64,000 nt of DNA from Patescibacteria group bacterium (GTDB lineage: Bacteria; Patescibacteria; Paceibacteria; UBA6257; 2-01-FULL-56-20). Below the pieces are notes generated by a model. The model made no database searches. It saw nothing but the letters and a program-made list of their open reading frames with translations, and had not been told where the DNA came from. Location: positions 87,855 through 151,854 of the forward strand of contig JANLHI010000030.1 of NCBI GenBank assembly GCA_024654525.1. Direction: 5' to 3'. Within the stretch, counting starts at the first letter, position 1, and every line of letters begins with the position of its first letter. The position numbers and the translations under genes are program-made. Below are positions 32,610-41,808 of this stretch, piece by piece.

Positions 32610-33743
32610 ATGAAAAAAATTCGTGTGGTACTCACTGGTGGGGGAAGCGGGGGACATACTATCCCTCTTCTTGCAGTGGCGGAGGAATTACAGAAAATAG
32701 CAACGGAAAAAAAACTTGAGCTTCATGTAAATTATCTCGGACCCTACGATGCGTTTACCGAGCTTGTTCGCGCAAGCGGAATCAAGACAAGTAGAATTGC
32801 CGCCGCAAAACTCAGAAGCTACTCCATTTTTCAAAATATTCTCGACATACCGAAATTCTTTGTGGGTATCATCCAAGCATTCTGGAGTTTGTTTTGGATT
32901 ATGCCGAACGTTATTTTTTCAAAGGGGGGACCGGGTGCATTTCCGGTAGTTCTCGCAGGATGGTTTTACCGTATCCCGATACTCATCCATGATTCGGATG
33001 CTATTCCGGGTGTTACCAATATTCTTTCTTCGCGTTTTGCAAATCGTGTCGCGCTAGGGTTTGATCGTGCAAAGAACTATTTTGACGAAAAGAAGACTGC
33101 GGTTACGGGGAATCCAATACGTCCATGGATGATTGTCGATGTTCCGGATCAACGTAATGCAAAGCAGTCTCTCGGCTTCAAACCGGAACTTCCACTCACG
33201 CTTATATTAGGGGGGTCTCAGGGATCCCGACGTATCAATGAATTTATTGTGACTCATCTCGCGCTCATAACCGAGGAAACTCAAATTTTACACCAAACGG
33301 GGGCGGGGAATGTCGCGGAAATTGAAACTCTTTCAAAAGCGGCGTTAGGAGAAGCATCATATCAGTCGACATACCGACTTGTGCCATATCTTGATAAAGA
33401 TTTGAAATCCGCGCTTGCTGCCGCGGATTGCATTGTGATGCGTGCCGGTGCAAGTTCCATCAATGAGGCCGCGGCATTTGGAAAACCGGCGATTCTTATA
33501 CCGCTTCCGGAGTCGGCACATGATCATCAGCGAGCAAATGCACTCGCATTTGAAAGAGCCGGGGGCGCTGTGATTCTTGAAGAAGAAAATCTTTTTATAG
33601 GCATATTCCTATCGGCGCTCAAAAAAATTTTACAAGATCACGATCACTACGAAAAAATGGCGCAATCCGCACGTTCATTTTTCAAGCAAGGAGCGGCTGA
33701 AACTCTCGCAAGGGAAGTCTTTTTACTTGCAGGAATTCTCTAA
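32610..33743 (+). CDS. murG: UDP-GlcNAc:undecaprenyl-PP-MurNAc-pentapeptide GlcNAc transferase MurG
   Basis: Makes lipid II from lipid I at the inner face of the membrane. LTGGGSGGHTIPLLAVAEEL is the N-terminal G-loop, LILGGSQGSRRINEFI the second-domain loop, and MRAGASSINEAAAFGKPAIL the UDP-GlcNAc-binding region near residue 280. A hydrophobic patch (FFVGIIQAFWSLFWIMP) mediates membrane association. 377 aa. With murC at 38314 it shows that the cell builds peptidoglycan. Confidence 0.95.
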   Translation: MKKIRVVLTGGGSGGHTIPLLAVAEELQKIATEKKLELHVNYLGPYDAFTELVRASGIKTSRIAAAKLRSYSIFQNILDIPKFFVGIIQAFWSLFWIMPNVIFSKGGPGAFPVVLAGWFYRIPILIHDSDAIPGVTNILSSRFANRVALGFDRAKNYFDEKKTAVTGNPIRPWMIVDVPDQRNAKQSLGFKPELPLTLILGGSQGSRRINEFIVTHLALITEETQILHQTGAGNVAEIETLSKAALGEASYQSTYRLVPYLDKDLKSALAAADCIVMRAGASSINEAAAFGKPAILIPLPESAHDHQRANALAFERAGGAVILEEENLFIGIFLSALKKILQDHDHYEKMAQSARSFFKQGAAETLAREVFLLAGIL

Positions 33744-33790
33744 TCAAGGAAGCGTGGAAGCCTTTTAGAACCTGTGCTAGAATTGAGTCT

Positions 33791-35275
33791 ATGAGTAGCG
33801 CAATACTGGAAAAAGGCGTGCGCGTTCGTTTTGCCCCAAGTCCTACCGGGCATTGGCACGTAGGAGGTGTCCGAACTGCTTTGTTTAACTGGCTTTTTGC
33901 CCGTTCTCAAGGGGGTTCATTTATTCTTCGTGTAGAAGATACCGATAGAGAGCGCTCAAGTAAGGAGTATGAAATTGAGATGATTGAGATGATGCGATGG
34001 CTCGGTTTTGATTGGGATGAAGGACCTGATGGTGAATGGGTAGAAGGAAAATGGCAAGAGAGCTCACGAGGAGAATATGGTCCTTATCATCAAAATCAAC
34101 GTACCGAAGCTTATAAAAAAAAATTAGAGGGTCTTATTGAGAATGGGAAGGCTTATTATTGTTATTGCGCGAAGGAGGATCTTGATGCAGAACGTCAGAT
34201 GCTTCTTTCCCAAGGACTTCCTCCTAAATACGGGGGGCATTGTCGCGCGCTTCATTCGGCACCCCAGGGGAAAACTGCACAAGTCATACGCTTTAAAACT
34301 CCGGAAATTGAGATTGAGTTTAATGATCTTATTCGGGGTAGAGTTAAATTTAATGCGGAATTATTCGGTGATTTTGTAATCGCAAAAAGAGTGGGCGATC
34401 CTTTGTATAATTTTGCGGTAGTAGTGGACGATGATGCGATGCATATCAGTCATGTCATTCGAGGAGAGGAACATCTTTCGAATACACCAAAGCAAATCCT
34501 CATACAACGTGCATTGAATCTCAAGGAACCGATATATGCGCATCTTCCTCTTATTCTCGCAAAGGATAGAAGCAAGCTTTCAAAAAGATATGCGGAAACG
34601 TCGCTTCTCGAATATCGAGAGAAGGGATTTCTTCCTGATGCGCTTCTCAACTTTCTCGCGCTTCTTGGGTGGCATCCCGCCGGAGATCGGGAAATATTTT
34701 CAATTAAAGATTTGGTAAAAGAATTTGATTTTTCACGTATTCAAAAATCGGGAGCGATTTTTGATGAGGAAAAATTACTATGGCTGAATCGAGAACATAT
34801 CAGAGGTCTTCCCGAGGAGGAACTTATAGAAAAAATTTCTCCTTTTTTGGTGAGAAAAAATTTAAATCCAGACAGAGAAAGGTTACGTGCCTTTGTTGCG
34901 CTTGAAAAGAACCGCATTAAAACACTCGCCGAATTCGTCGATAATGCTTGGTTTTTCTTTGTACTTCCTGAATATTCTCCAAGTCTTCTTGTATGGAAAA
35001 ATTCATCGGTGCAAGAGACAAAAGAAACGCTTCAAAAAATTTTAGAGAGTTTTGAGGGGCTGCATAACGACTTGTTTAATAGAGAGGATATTCTAAACAT
35101 GTTACAGCCGATTATAGATGAAAATGGGAAAGGAAATGTCTTATGGCCTTTGCGCGTCGCTCTTTCCGGACAAGAAACATCGCCGGACCCGTTGGATATC
35201 GCGGAGGCGCTTGGTGCATTTGAAACAAGGCATCGCGTCGCCGAAGCGATTAAGAAAATAATTACGCTTACATGA
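33791..35275 (+). CDS. gltX: Glutamyl-tRNA synthetase
   Basis: Class I synthetase. FAPSPTGHWHVGGVRTALFN contains the HIGH-equivalent HVGG, and SKLSKRYAE is the KMSKR loop near residue 262. 494 aa with the anticodon-binding C-terminus. Asn/Gln-specific amidotransferase genes are not in the window, but a separate tRNA-Gln is (48101). It overlaps the M23 gene by 4 bp (ATGA at 35272). Confidence 0.96.
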   Translation: MSSAILEKGVRVRFAPSPTGHWHVGGVRTALFNWLFARSQGGSFILRVEDTDRERSSKEYEIEMIEMMRWLGFDWDEGPDGEWVEGKWQESSRGEYGPYHQNQRTEAYKKKLEGLIENGKAYYCYCAKEDLDAERQMLLSQGLPPKYGGHCRALHSAPQGKTAQVIRFKTPEIEIEFNDLIRGRVKFNAELFGDFVIAKRVGDPLYNFAVVVDDDAMHISHVIRGEEHLSNTPKQILIQRALNLKEPIYAHLPLILAKDRSKLSKRYAETSLLEYREKGFLPDALLNFLALLGWHPAGDREIFSIKDLVKEFDFSRIQKSGAIFDEEKLLWLNREHIRGLPEEELIEKISPFLVRKNLNPDRERLRAFVALEKNRIKTLAEFVDNAWFFFVLPEYSPSLLVWKNSSVQETKETLQKILESFEGLHNDLFNREDILNMLQPIIDENGKGNVLWPLRVALSGQETSPDPLDIAEALGAFETRHRVAEAIKKIITLT

Positions 35276-36570
35276 TTCGTAAAAACACGGTAAAAATTTT
35301 TGCGTATATCGGGGTCGTGATACTGCTCTTCGGTATTATCACCATCACGAGAGGGGAGGAAGAAATTCAAGATAAGACAGCCGCTTCTTCGATGGCACGA
35401 GAAGAGTTGGAAGAGAAGATTCAGGAACGTGCCAAAGAGCTTGAAGACTTGCGCCCACGGCTTGAAGAAGCGCAACAACAACTGAGCACCACGCAGAATG
35501 AGAAGTCTTCCCTTCAACGCGATCTGAACAACATTCAAGGAAATATCAACCAACTGAATTTGAGTTTACGCGCTGACGAGCTTACTGCTGACAAACTATC
35601 GCTTGAAATCAAGTCTTTAGAGCTTGATACGATTGATATTAAATCTTCAATTGAAACAAAGAGAGTGGCGATAGGTCAAATTTTAAACGAGATCATGCAC
35701 GCTGACCAAAAAGGACTCGGGCTCCTTGCAACATTCCTCAGAAATAAGAGTCTTGCAGAGGGAGTGTTAGAAGCACAAACGCTTGCAAATTTTCAAGCGC
35801 AACTTGCGATTGATATTACAAATCTTCGTGCACTTAGCGATGATTATGTGAAAATGAAAGAGGATGCGAGTAAAAAGCATTCGCAGGTGGTATATCATCA
35901 GGACAACTTGCAAAACAAAAAAATAATAATTCAGGATCAGAAATCTGAGAGAGAAATTCTTTTGAAAGTAACAAAAAATAAAGAGAGTGTATATCGAAAT
36001 CAGCTTTCTGAACTTGAAAGCTTACAAGAGAAAATTGCCGATGAAATCGAGGCGCTTGATGCGGTGTTGCGTACGAAAATCGATCCCGCAACTCTTCCAC
36101 CGATTGTTGCCGGCGTTCTCGAATTTCCCGTAAATGTCGGGAGAAATTTTATTACGCAGGGATATGGCTCTACGGATTTTGCAAAAGCAACATATCGTGG
36201 AAATTGGCATAATGGCATTGACATCGGATCGCCAATTGGCACTCCAATACTCGCCGCAGAAGATGGGGAGGTTGTAGGTATCGGCGATCAGGATAAATAT
36301 TGCCCGCGTGCCGCCTATGGAAAATTTCTTGTTATAAAGCATAATAACAACCTCGTCACACTGTATGGGCATATGTCGCGGCACGCCGTAAAGAAAGGTG
36401 ATACGGTAACGCGAGGGCAAGTTATTGGGTATATGGGAAGAACGGGATGGGCAACGGGATCCCATCTTCACTTTGTTGTATTTGCCGGGCCCACCTACTA
36501 TATGGGACTTACAAAGTCGTGCGGACCGATGCCTTATGGTGGAGATTTGAATCCACTCGGATATCTCTAA
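35272..36570 (+). CDS. M23 (LytM) peptidase with N-terminal coiled coil, EnvC-like
   Basis: Envelope protein that cuts peptidoglycan cross-links or activates amidases. An N-terminal membrane anchor (IFAYIGVVILLFGIITI) is followed by about 200 residues of coiled coil (ELEEKIQERAKELEDLRPRL and beyond). The LytM domain (about 305-425) has the zinc ligands of HNGIDIGSPIGTPILA and GSHLHFVVF plus YGHMSRHAVKKGD, so it appears catalytically intact. 432 aa. Coupled to gltX and followed at once by a small membrane protein. Confidence 0.92.
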   Translation: MIRKNTVKIFAYIGVVILLFGIITITRGEEEIQDKTAASSMAREELEEKIQERAKELEDLRPRLEEAQQQLSTTQNEKSSLQRDLNNIQGNINQLNLSLRADELTADKLSLEIKSLELDTIDIKSSIETKRVAIGQILNEIMHADQKGLGLLATFLRNKSLAEGVLEAQTLANFQAQLAIDITNLRALSDDYVKMKEDASKKHSQVVYHQDNLQNKKIIIQDQKSEREILLKVTKNKESVYRNQLSELESLQEKIADEIEALDAVLRTKIDPATLPPIVAGVLEFPVNVGRNFITQGYGSTDFAKATYRGNWHNGIDIGSPIGTPILAAEDGEVVGIGDQDKYCPRAAYGKFLVIKHNNNLVTLYGHMSRHAVKKGDTVTRGQVIGYMGRTGWATGSHLHFVVFAGPTYYMGLTKSCGPMPYGGDLNPLGYL

Positions 36571-36573
36571 ATC

Positions 36574-36972
36574 ATGCGCATAATCGACGCAAAAAAACAC
36601 ATCGTGATAGGAGCGGCGCTTTTGGCAAATAGTATATTTTTTACGGGTATTTTTTATACATCGGCAGCACCACCACAAACAATTCCGCTGATTGATGGCG
36701 GCTCTCTTCAAAAATTGCCGGATCCTATCCGGAATTTTATTCAATCCGGCATTAATTTAAATAACTCCGTCTCGCAGTGGACTCCTCCTCTTGCGCTTTC
36801 CGGCAGGGGAGAGCGAATTAGCAATGCGGCCCAAGGTATTTTGAGATCTGCGATTTCAGTGGTAATTACCGCTATCAGTTGGATTATTGTGGTGGCAACA
36901 CAGGCAATAATGATTGTGGCGGGAATCACCATACACATCATTCATTGGATTATCGAAGCGGTACGATTGTGA
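36574..36972 (+). CDS. Hypothetical exported or membrane protein, 132 aa
   Basis: An N-terminal signal-like segment (IVIGAALLANSIFFTGIFY, then TSAAPP) and a C-terminal hydrophobic region (AISVVITAISWIIVVATQAI, then MIVAGITIHIIHWII) flank a polar middle. It starts 4 bp after the M23 peptidase stop, suggesting a joint envelope function. Family not recognised. Confidence 0.7.
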   Translation: MRIIDAKKHIVIGAALLANSIFFTGIFYTSAAPPQTIPLIDGGSLQKLPDPIRNFIQSGINLNNSVSQWTPPLALSGRGERISNAAQGILRSAISVVITAISWIIVVATQAIMIVAGITIHIIHWIIEAVRL

Positions 36973-36985
36973 TAATTATTGATTT

Positions 36986-37663
36986 ATGGAAAAAGAAATT
37001 ATTTTCGAGAATACGCGTTATGAACGAATTCCTATTCGGACGCACAAAATAAAATTCGGAGAATCGATTATATCGGTACTCGAAACGTATCTTCCGGCAA
37101 TTGTTAAGCCGGGAGATTGGCTTGCAATCTCCGAAAAGCTAATCTCGGTTTCTCAGAATAACATCCGACATATTTCCACCGTACACGCGGGGATGCTTGC
37201 GCGTTTCATTGTGAAGGGAGTTAAAAAATATCCGAACGATGTCGGTTTTTCCCGCCCTGAAAAAATGCAGCTTGTTGTGGAATATGCAGGCGTCGTGAGA
37301 ACTTTTTTTGCGATGAGTATAGGCGCTCTGGGAAAGCTTTTAGGTATAAGGGGAGTCTTTTGGGTGCTTGTCGGATCTCGCGCGGGAGAAATAGACGGAT
37401 TTAATCCCGATGCAATGGATCCGTATAAGGACCACGCCGTATTACCTCCGAAAAATCCTGAAAAAGTATGCGCCGACATAGAATCTCGGTTCAATATTCC
37501 CACAACAATTATCGACGGCAATAATATTAATGTAAAAATAATTTCAATGAGCCCTAAAATGCCGGTCGATAAAAAAAATGCACGGCTGTTGTTATTGGAT
37601 AATCCCATGGGTCAAGACGATGAGATGACACCATTCGTATTGGTAAGGAAGTTACAGGAATAA
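36986..37663 (+). CDS. Coenzyme F420-0:L-glutamate ligase-like (CofE-fold) protein
   Basis: IPIRTHKIKFGESIISVLE, KPGDWLAISEKLISVSQNN and FWVLVGSRAGEIDGFNPDAM match the CofE (F420-0:gamma-glutamyl ligase) family, which adds glutamate to F420 and whose relatives modify other acceptors. 225 aa. No other F420 biosynthesis gene is visible, so a different gamma-glutamylation target is more plausible. The window also has a GCS2-like ligase and a gamma-glutamyl-hydrolase-type amidotransferase. 14 bp after the preceding gene. Confidence 0.8.
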   Translation: MEKEIIFENTRYERIPIRTHKIKFGESIISVLETYLPAIVKPGDWLAISEKLISVSQNNIRHISTVHAGMLARFIVKGVKKYPNDVGFSRPEKMQLVVEYAGVVRTFFAMSIGALGKLLGIRGVFWVLVGSRAGEIDGFNPDAMDPYKDHAVLPPKNPEKVCADIESRFNIPTTIIDGNNINVKIISMSPKMPVDKKNARLLLLDNPMGQDDEMTPFVLVRKLQE

Positions 37664-37759
37664 GTGCCTACCTACCTGCGCGAATATATGTACTGTCGTG
37701 AAATCTACCTTGTGCGACAGATAGAATTATAAAATAACCCCGGTAAACACTACCTCCCC

Positions 37760-38317
37760 ATGCTTCCCCTAGGACATATTGCGACAGGATACCTTGTCGG
37801 ACGCATCGTATCTTTTTATGCGAACGCTCCTTCGGAATATGCGGATTTATTTGTCTTTGGCGGAATTATTGCCGGTACAATACCCGATATCGATTTTATT
37901 CCTTTTTTTATCAAACATCGAGCTCTGAAGCTTGTCCGAGGTTCTTCTCATCGGAATTATATTACTCATACGCCTGTGTTATGGTTCATCCTTGGGCTAT
38001 GTATCTATTTCTTGAATTATGACAGTCCTGTGCGTTATTTCGGTATTATTCTTTGGTTAGGAACATGGAGTCATTTTCTCGGTGATTCTCTCGAGTATGG
38101 GATTCGCTGGCTGTGGCCTTTTACTAATACATACTATTCCGTTTACCCCAACCCTTCTGCGCCGAAATTAAGCGAAATTGCGGCTTCCATTCATAGTCCC
38201 GAGGGCAGTATCCCCTTTTATTTTGAGTATTTACGCGTGGTATATTTCAAGAGTCGCGTATGTTGGCTTGAATGTTCCGTAATAATAATCGCTCTATTTT
38301 TCTTTTTTTATATATGA
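37760..38317 (+). CDS. YdjM/DUF457-type membrane-bound metal-dependent hydrolase
   Basis: Multi-pass membrane protein with the family's conserved polar motifs: LGHIATGYLVGR at the N-terminus, GTIPDIDFIPFF near residue 45, SSHRNYITHTPVLWF near 67 and WSHFLGDSLEYGIRWLWPF near 115. The His and Asp pattern suggests a metal centre in the membrane. 185 aa. It overlaps murC by 4 bp (ATGA at 38314). Confidence 0.82.
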   Translation: MLPLGHIATGYLVGRIVSFYANAPSEYADLFVFGGIIAGTIPDIDFIPFFIKHRALKLVRGSSHRNYITHTPVLWFILGLCIYFLNYDSPVRYFGIILWLGTWSHFLGDSLEYGIRWLWPFTNTYYSVYPNPSAPKLSEIAASIHSPEGSIPFYFEYLRVVYFKSRVCWLECSVIIIALFFFFYI

Positions 38318-39726
38318 AAGAGCGTGTCCATCTTATTGGCATAGGAGGAATCGGTATGAGCGCGTTGGCACGTTGGTTTTGCGCTCATAGCTGGCAAGTT
38401 TCCGGATCGGATATTACCGCAACCGATATTACCAACACACTCCGTGATGAAGGTATAAAAGTTTTAATAGGGTGCTCTTCAAAAAACATATCCGCGGCAG
38501 TCTCACTCGTAATCACGAGTCAGGCGATATCTTCTTCTAATCCCGAGGTAATAGCCGCATCAAAGTTCAAAATCCCCGTCCTTAGCTATCCTGAGATGCT
38601 CGGAGCTATCACTCGTGCGAGTACTACAATCGCAATAGCGGGATCGCATGGTAAGAGTACCACTACCGCGCTCACATCCCTTATCTTTATGTATGCAAAA
38701 AGAAATCCTACGGTTATCGTAGGGACATTACTAAAGGAGTTTGGAAATTTAAACTTTCATGCAGGATCCGAGCAACTACTCATCATGGAAGCCGATGAGT
38801 ACGGAAAAGCATTTTTTCATTATTCTCCGACTATTGTGGCGGTTACTAACATAGACCGGGAACACCTTGATATTTACCCCACAATGCAAAGTGCTCAACG
38901 CGCATTCCTTACCTTTCTTTCCCACACCAAACCCGGCGGTACATTGGTACTCAATCGCGACAATCCTCCGCTCTACACCCTTTCCCACGCTATTCAAAAA
39001 TTGTCAAAAAAAAATAATCTCACGTTATATTGGTATTCGCTTCATGATGCGATAGCAAAAGAGGTGAGAAAACATATGACTGTTGTTGGAGAGCATAATA
39101 TCTCAAACGCTCTTGCGGCTTTCGTGATTGCTACGCGCGTCGCCGGAATTTCCAAAAAAGATGCGCTCCGCGCACTTTCGCTATACCAAGGGACGTGGCG
39201 CAGAATGGAATACCGAGGAGATTTGAACATGGGACATGGAATAGGGAACAGAAAGGTATTAAAAAATCGTGTCCCAAATTCCCAATTCCCGATTCGGGTA
39301 TTTGATGACTATGCCCACCATCCCACTGAAATCAAAGCGACTCTTGATGCATTTCGCGCGCAATACCCAAACTCCCCTCTTGTCTGTGTATTTCAACCGC
39401 ATCAAACATTGCGTCTTCGTAAACTTTTCAAAGAATTTATCGCGGCAGTTTCAGGTGCGGACGCACTCGTGCTTCTTCCTGCATATCAAGTTTCCGGCAG
39501 AGACAAAAACGATCTGCGTTTTACCTCAAAGACTCTTGCGGTCGCAATCCAAGAACAACATCCCGACATGCCGGTGACGTATGTTTCTCATCGAAAAAGA
39601 ATTAAACAGGCAATACTCTCGATTATGCATCTATTACCGCCCGCTACTTCGCATAAAGATTCACCCACCGTTGTCATGATGGGTGCCGGAGATATAGTGA
39701 ATTGCACCAAAACATTACTCATATAA
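38314..39726 (+). CDS. murC: UDP-N-acetylmuramate-L-alanine ligase (MurC/Mpl family)
   Basis: ATP-dependent Mur ligase adding the first amino acid to UDP-MurNAc. Start at ATG 38314 (MKERVHLIGIGGIGMSALAR), overlapping the previous stop; the 14 upstream codons shadow the neighbouring gene. The P-loop is GSHGKSTTTAL, followed by NIDREHLDIY and DDYAHHPTEIKATL. Between MEYRGDL and VFDDYAHH lies an extra segment of about 20 residues encoded by inverted repeats (39226-39299). 470 aa. Confidence 0.92.
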   Translation: MKERVHLIGIGGIGMSALARWFCAHSWQVSGSDITATDITNTLRDEGIKVLIGCSSKNISAAVSLVITSQAISSSNPEVIAASKFKIPVLSYPEMLGAITRASTTIAIAGSHGKSTTTALTSLIFMYAKRNPTVIVGTLLKEFGNLNFHAGSEQLLIMEADEYGKAFFHYSPTIVAVTNIDREHLDIYPTMQSAQRAFLTFLSHTKPGGTLVLNRDNPPLYTLSHAIQKLSKKNNLTLYWYSLHDAIAKEVRKHMTVVGEHNISNALAAFVIATRVAGISKKDALRALSLYQGTWRRMEYRGDLNMGHGIGNRKVLKNRVPNSQFPIRVFDDYAHHPTEIKATLDAFRAQYPNSPLVCVFQPHQTLRLRKLFKEFIAAVSGADALVLLPAYQVSGRDKNDLRFTSKTLAVAIQEQHPDMPVTYVSHRKRIKQAILSIMHLLPPATSHKDSPTVVMMGAGDIVNCTKTLLI

Positions 39727-39750
39727 TCGCGTATACTACGCAAATATACA

Positions 39751-40539
39751 ATGTCGGATTACTATAGAAACGAGGGAGAATTTAAAGAAGCATGTGGTTA
39801 TACAATTGATGGAAAATGGTTTCCACGCGTCACAAAGATTGTATCAATTAAAGCGAAGCCGGCATTGCTTCGCTTCTACGCGGAAGCGGAAAGTTTTGAT
39901 GCCGCGCAAAGTATTACGCAAAAATCGGCGGAAGAAGGTACGCTGATTCATGAAGCGGTGGAGAATATTTTTCTTGGGAAAAGCCAAGAAATTCCGGAGT
40001 CTATTCGTCCCGCGGTAAATTCCTTTCTTGAGTTCTTAGATACGAAAAGCATCCGTGTTGCGCCTGATTTGGTAGAAAGACGCGTGGTGCATTATGGACA
40101 CCGCTACGCCGGCACCGTGGATGCGCTTGCGCTTATTGATGGGAAGTTTGGAGTATTGGATATTAAAACTTCACAAGACATCTATCGTGATTATAATCTT
40201 CAGACTTCCGCCTATATGGATGCCCTTAAAGATACTTTTCCCAATCTCTCTACTCGATGGATATTGAGAATTGACCAAATTCAGACTTGCATAGTGTGCG
40301 ATGCGATCCGACGCCTTAAGGGTGGGCGTGAAAAAATACGAATGCCAAAAGGCGCCAACGGCTTTACCATTCGCAAAGCGGGAATTCCGGAACACGCGCA
40401 CGAGTGGTCCCCTCTTAAGGGAGTAATTGAACTCAAAGAATTTCCTTATTGGAAGAATGATTTTGAAGCATTTCTTGGTGCGAAACGCCTCTGGGAATGG
40501 GAAAATGAGTTGTGGCTGAAAAGGATACAGTATTCTTAA
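39751..40539 (+). CDS. PD-(D/E)XK nuclease-fold protein (RecB/Cas4-like)
   Basis: Predicted DNA nuclease. EEGTLIHEAVENIFLGK (His motif, near residue 70), HRYAGTVDALALIDGKFGVL with DIKTS (the D-(D/E)xK core, near 120-140) and DYNLQTSAYMDAL (Q-x3-Y, near 150) are the RecB-family order. The Cas4/AddB iron-sulfur cysteines are absent. 262 aa. No CRISPR neighbours. It may act in repair or on foreign DNA. Confidence 0.8.
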   Translation: MSDYYRNEGEFKEACGYTIDGKWFPRVTKIVSIKAKPALLRFYAEAESFDAAQSITQKSAEEGTLIHEAVENIFLGKSQEIPESIRPAVNSFLEFLDTKSIRVAPDLVERRVVHYGHRYAGTVDALALIDGKFGVLDIKTSQDIYRDYNLQTSAYMDALKDTFPNLSTRWILRIDQIQTCIVCDAIRRLKGGREKIRMPKGANGFTIRKAGIPEHAHEWSPLKGVIELKEFPYWKNDFEAFLGAKRLWEWENELWLKRIQYS

Positions 40540-40582
40540 GAAAGGTTTGACCGCACTATCACATCCCGAATACAATAAGACA

Positions 40583-41599
40583 ATGAGCACCGAACGAATT
40601 ACTATCCGGCGTAGTCCGGCGGTTCTTATACGCAATCTTGCGCTTATCGAGCTTGTCGCATTTATCCTCTATGTCGTTGCGGTAACACTTGGAAATTCTA
40701 AATATGAGCTCTATTTACAAATTCCTCTTCTTCCTGATATTTTCCCTTATCAAGCGCTTAAAATATTTGCGCTCTCCGGAATCCAATTTGTCATTACCAT
40801 TTATGCATTTCTAAGCTGGTACTACGAACATTATGTGGTCATACCAACGATGATTTCTCATGAGCGTGGCATATTTTTCAAACAAAGTACCAACGTACCT
40901 TTCCGCGAGACGATGTCGGTGACTTTGGTCGAAGGACCCATACGAAAACTTCTCCACTGCGGGTCGCTCATTATACACAACTCGTCTTTGCCGATACTTA
41001 CGCTTACCGATATCTCATATCCCAAAAAATATCTCGATATCATTCTTACTCGCCTTAACGGTTCTCATGCGTACACTATAGAACCATCATCTCAACGAGT
41101 GGGAATCGCGGAAGATATATTACAATACGAAGAACATTCCAAGCTTGAATTTAAGTCTTCGTTGCGCTTTGATCACCATACAAAAAAAGTGAATCGCGAG
41201 CTTGAAAAAGTGACAATGAAAACCGTTGCGGCATTTTTAAACTCGGATGGCGGGCGATTGGTAATCGGAGTTGGAGATGATAAAAGTCCCCTTGGATTAC
41301 ACCATGACTACCAAACACTCGGACGGCAATCTGCGGATGGGTTTGAAAACCACTTCACTCAATTATTCAATAAGATGCTTGGTCCGGATATTCGCCACCT
41401 TGCACAACTCACGTTTCATAAAGTACAGGATAAGGATATTTGCATGGTAGACATCTCTCCAAGTCCGCGACCGGTATATCTTGCGACAGAGAACGATGAA
41501 TTCTTTTATGTCCGCACCGGAAACATCAGCACCCCCCTTAAATTAAGTGAGGTGGAATCATACGCACGGGAACGTTGGCCTCACGCTATGACGGGATGA
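40583..41599 (+). CDS. Membrane protein with bacterial PH-like domain fused to Schlafen AlbA_2 domain
   Basis: Start at ATG 40583 (MSTERITIRRSPAVLIRN). Two helices (about 18-40 and 62-86) and YVVIPTMISHERGIFFKQ, then PFRETMSVTLVEGPIRK, give the YdbT/bPH2 layout. From about 180, EDILQYEEHSKLEFKSSLRF, VAAFLNSDGGRLVIGVGDD and FYVRTGNISTPLKLSEVESY match the AlbA_2 (Schlafen) ATP- or nucleic-acid-binding domain. 338 aa. This fusion tethers a putative nucleic-acid-acting domain to the membrane; its job is unknown. Confidence 0.78.
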   Translation: MSTERITIRRSPAVLIRNLALIELVAFILYVVAVTLGNSKYELYLQIPLLPDIFPYQALKIFALSGIQFVITIYAFLSWYYEHYVVIPTMISHERGIFFKQSTNVPFRETMSVTLVEGPIRKLLHCGSLIIHNSSLPILTLTDISYPKKYLDIILTRLNGSHAYTIEPSSQRVGIAEDILQYEEHSKLEFKSSLRFDHHTKKVNRELEKVTMKTVAAFLNSDGGRLVIGVGDDKSPLGLHHDYQTLGRQSADGFENHFTQLFNKMLGPDIRHLAQLTFHKVQDKDICMVDISPSPRPVYLATENDEFFYVRTGNISTPLKLSEVESYARERWPHAMTG

Positions 41600-41628
41600 A
41601 TTACCTTTGTTACTAAACTCAAACTTAC

Positions 41629-41805
41629 TTATATTGGCTGGGGGAAGCCACATTGTTCGATTATAATCGGCGCATGTGTATACTCACGATTTGCAAGGTA
41701 TCCCAATCCAAAACTTATCGTTGCTACAAGAAACATAATCACTCCAAATCCAATTTCTTTGCGGTGTTCCTCACTCCAGTTTTTGAATCGATAGAACCAC
41801 GTCAT
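41629..41805 (-). CDS. Small single-pass membrane protein, 58 aa
   Basis: ATG at 41805, TAA at 41629-41631. MTWFYRFKNWSEEHRKEIG is followed by a hydrophobic helix (FGVIMFLVATISFGLGYLA) and an outward tail ending APIIIEQCGFPQPI with one cysteine. It begins 4 bp after the exonuclease stop, so the two are probably coupled. The ending resembles short CPR membrane proteins with an API-IIE-C tail. Function unknown. Confidence 0.75.
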   Translation of the reverse strand: MTWFYRFKNWSEEHRKEIGFGVIMFLVATISFGLGYLANREYTHAPIIIEQCGFPQPI

Positions 41806-41808
41806 GAG

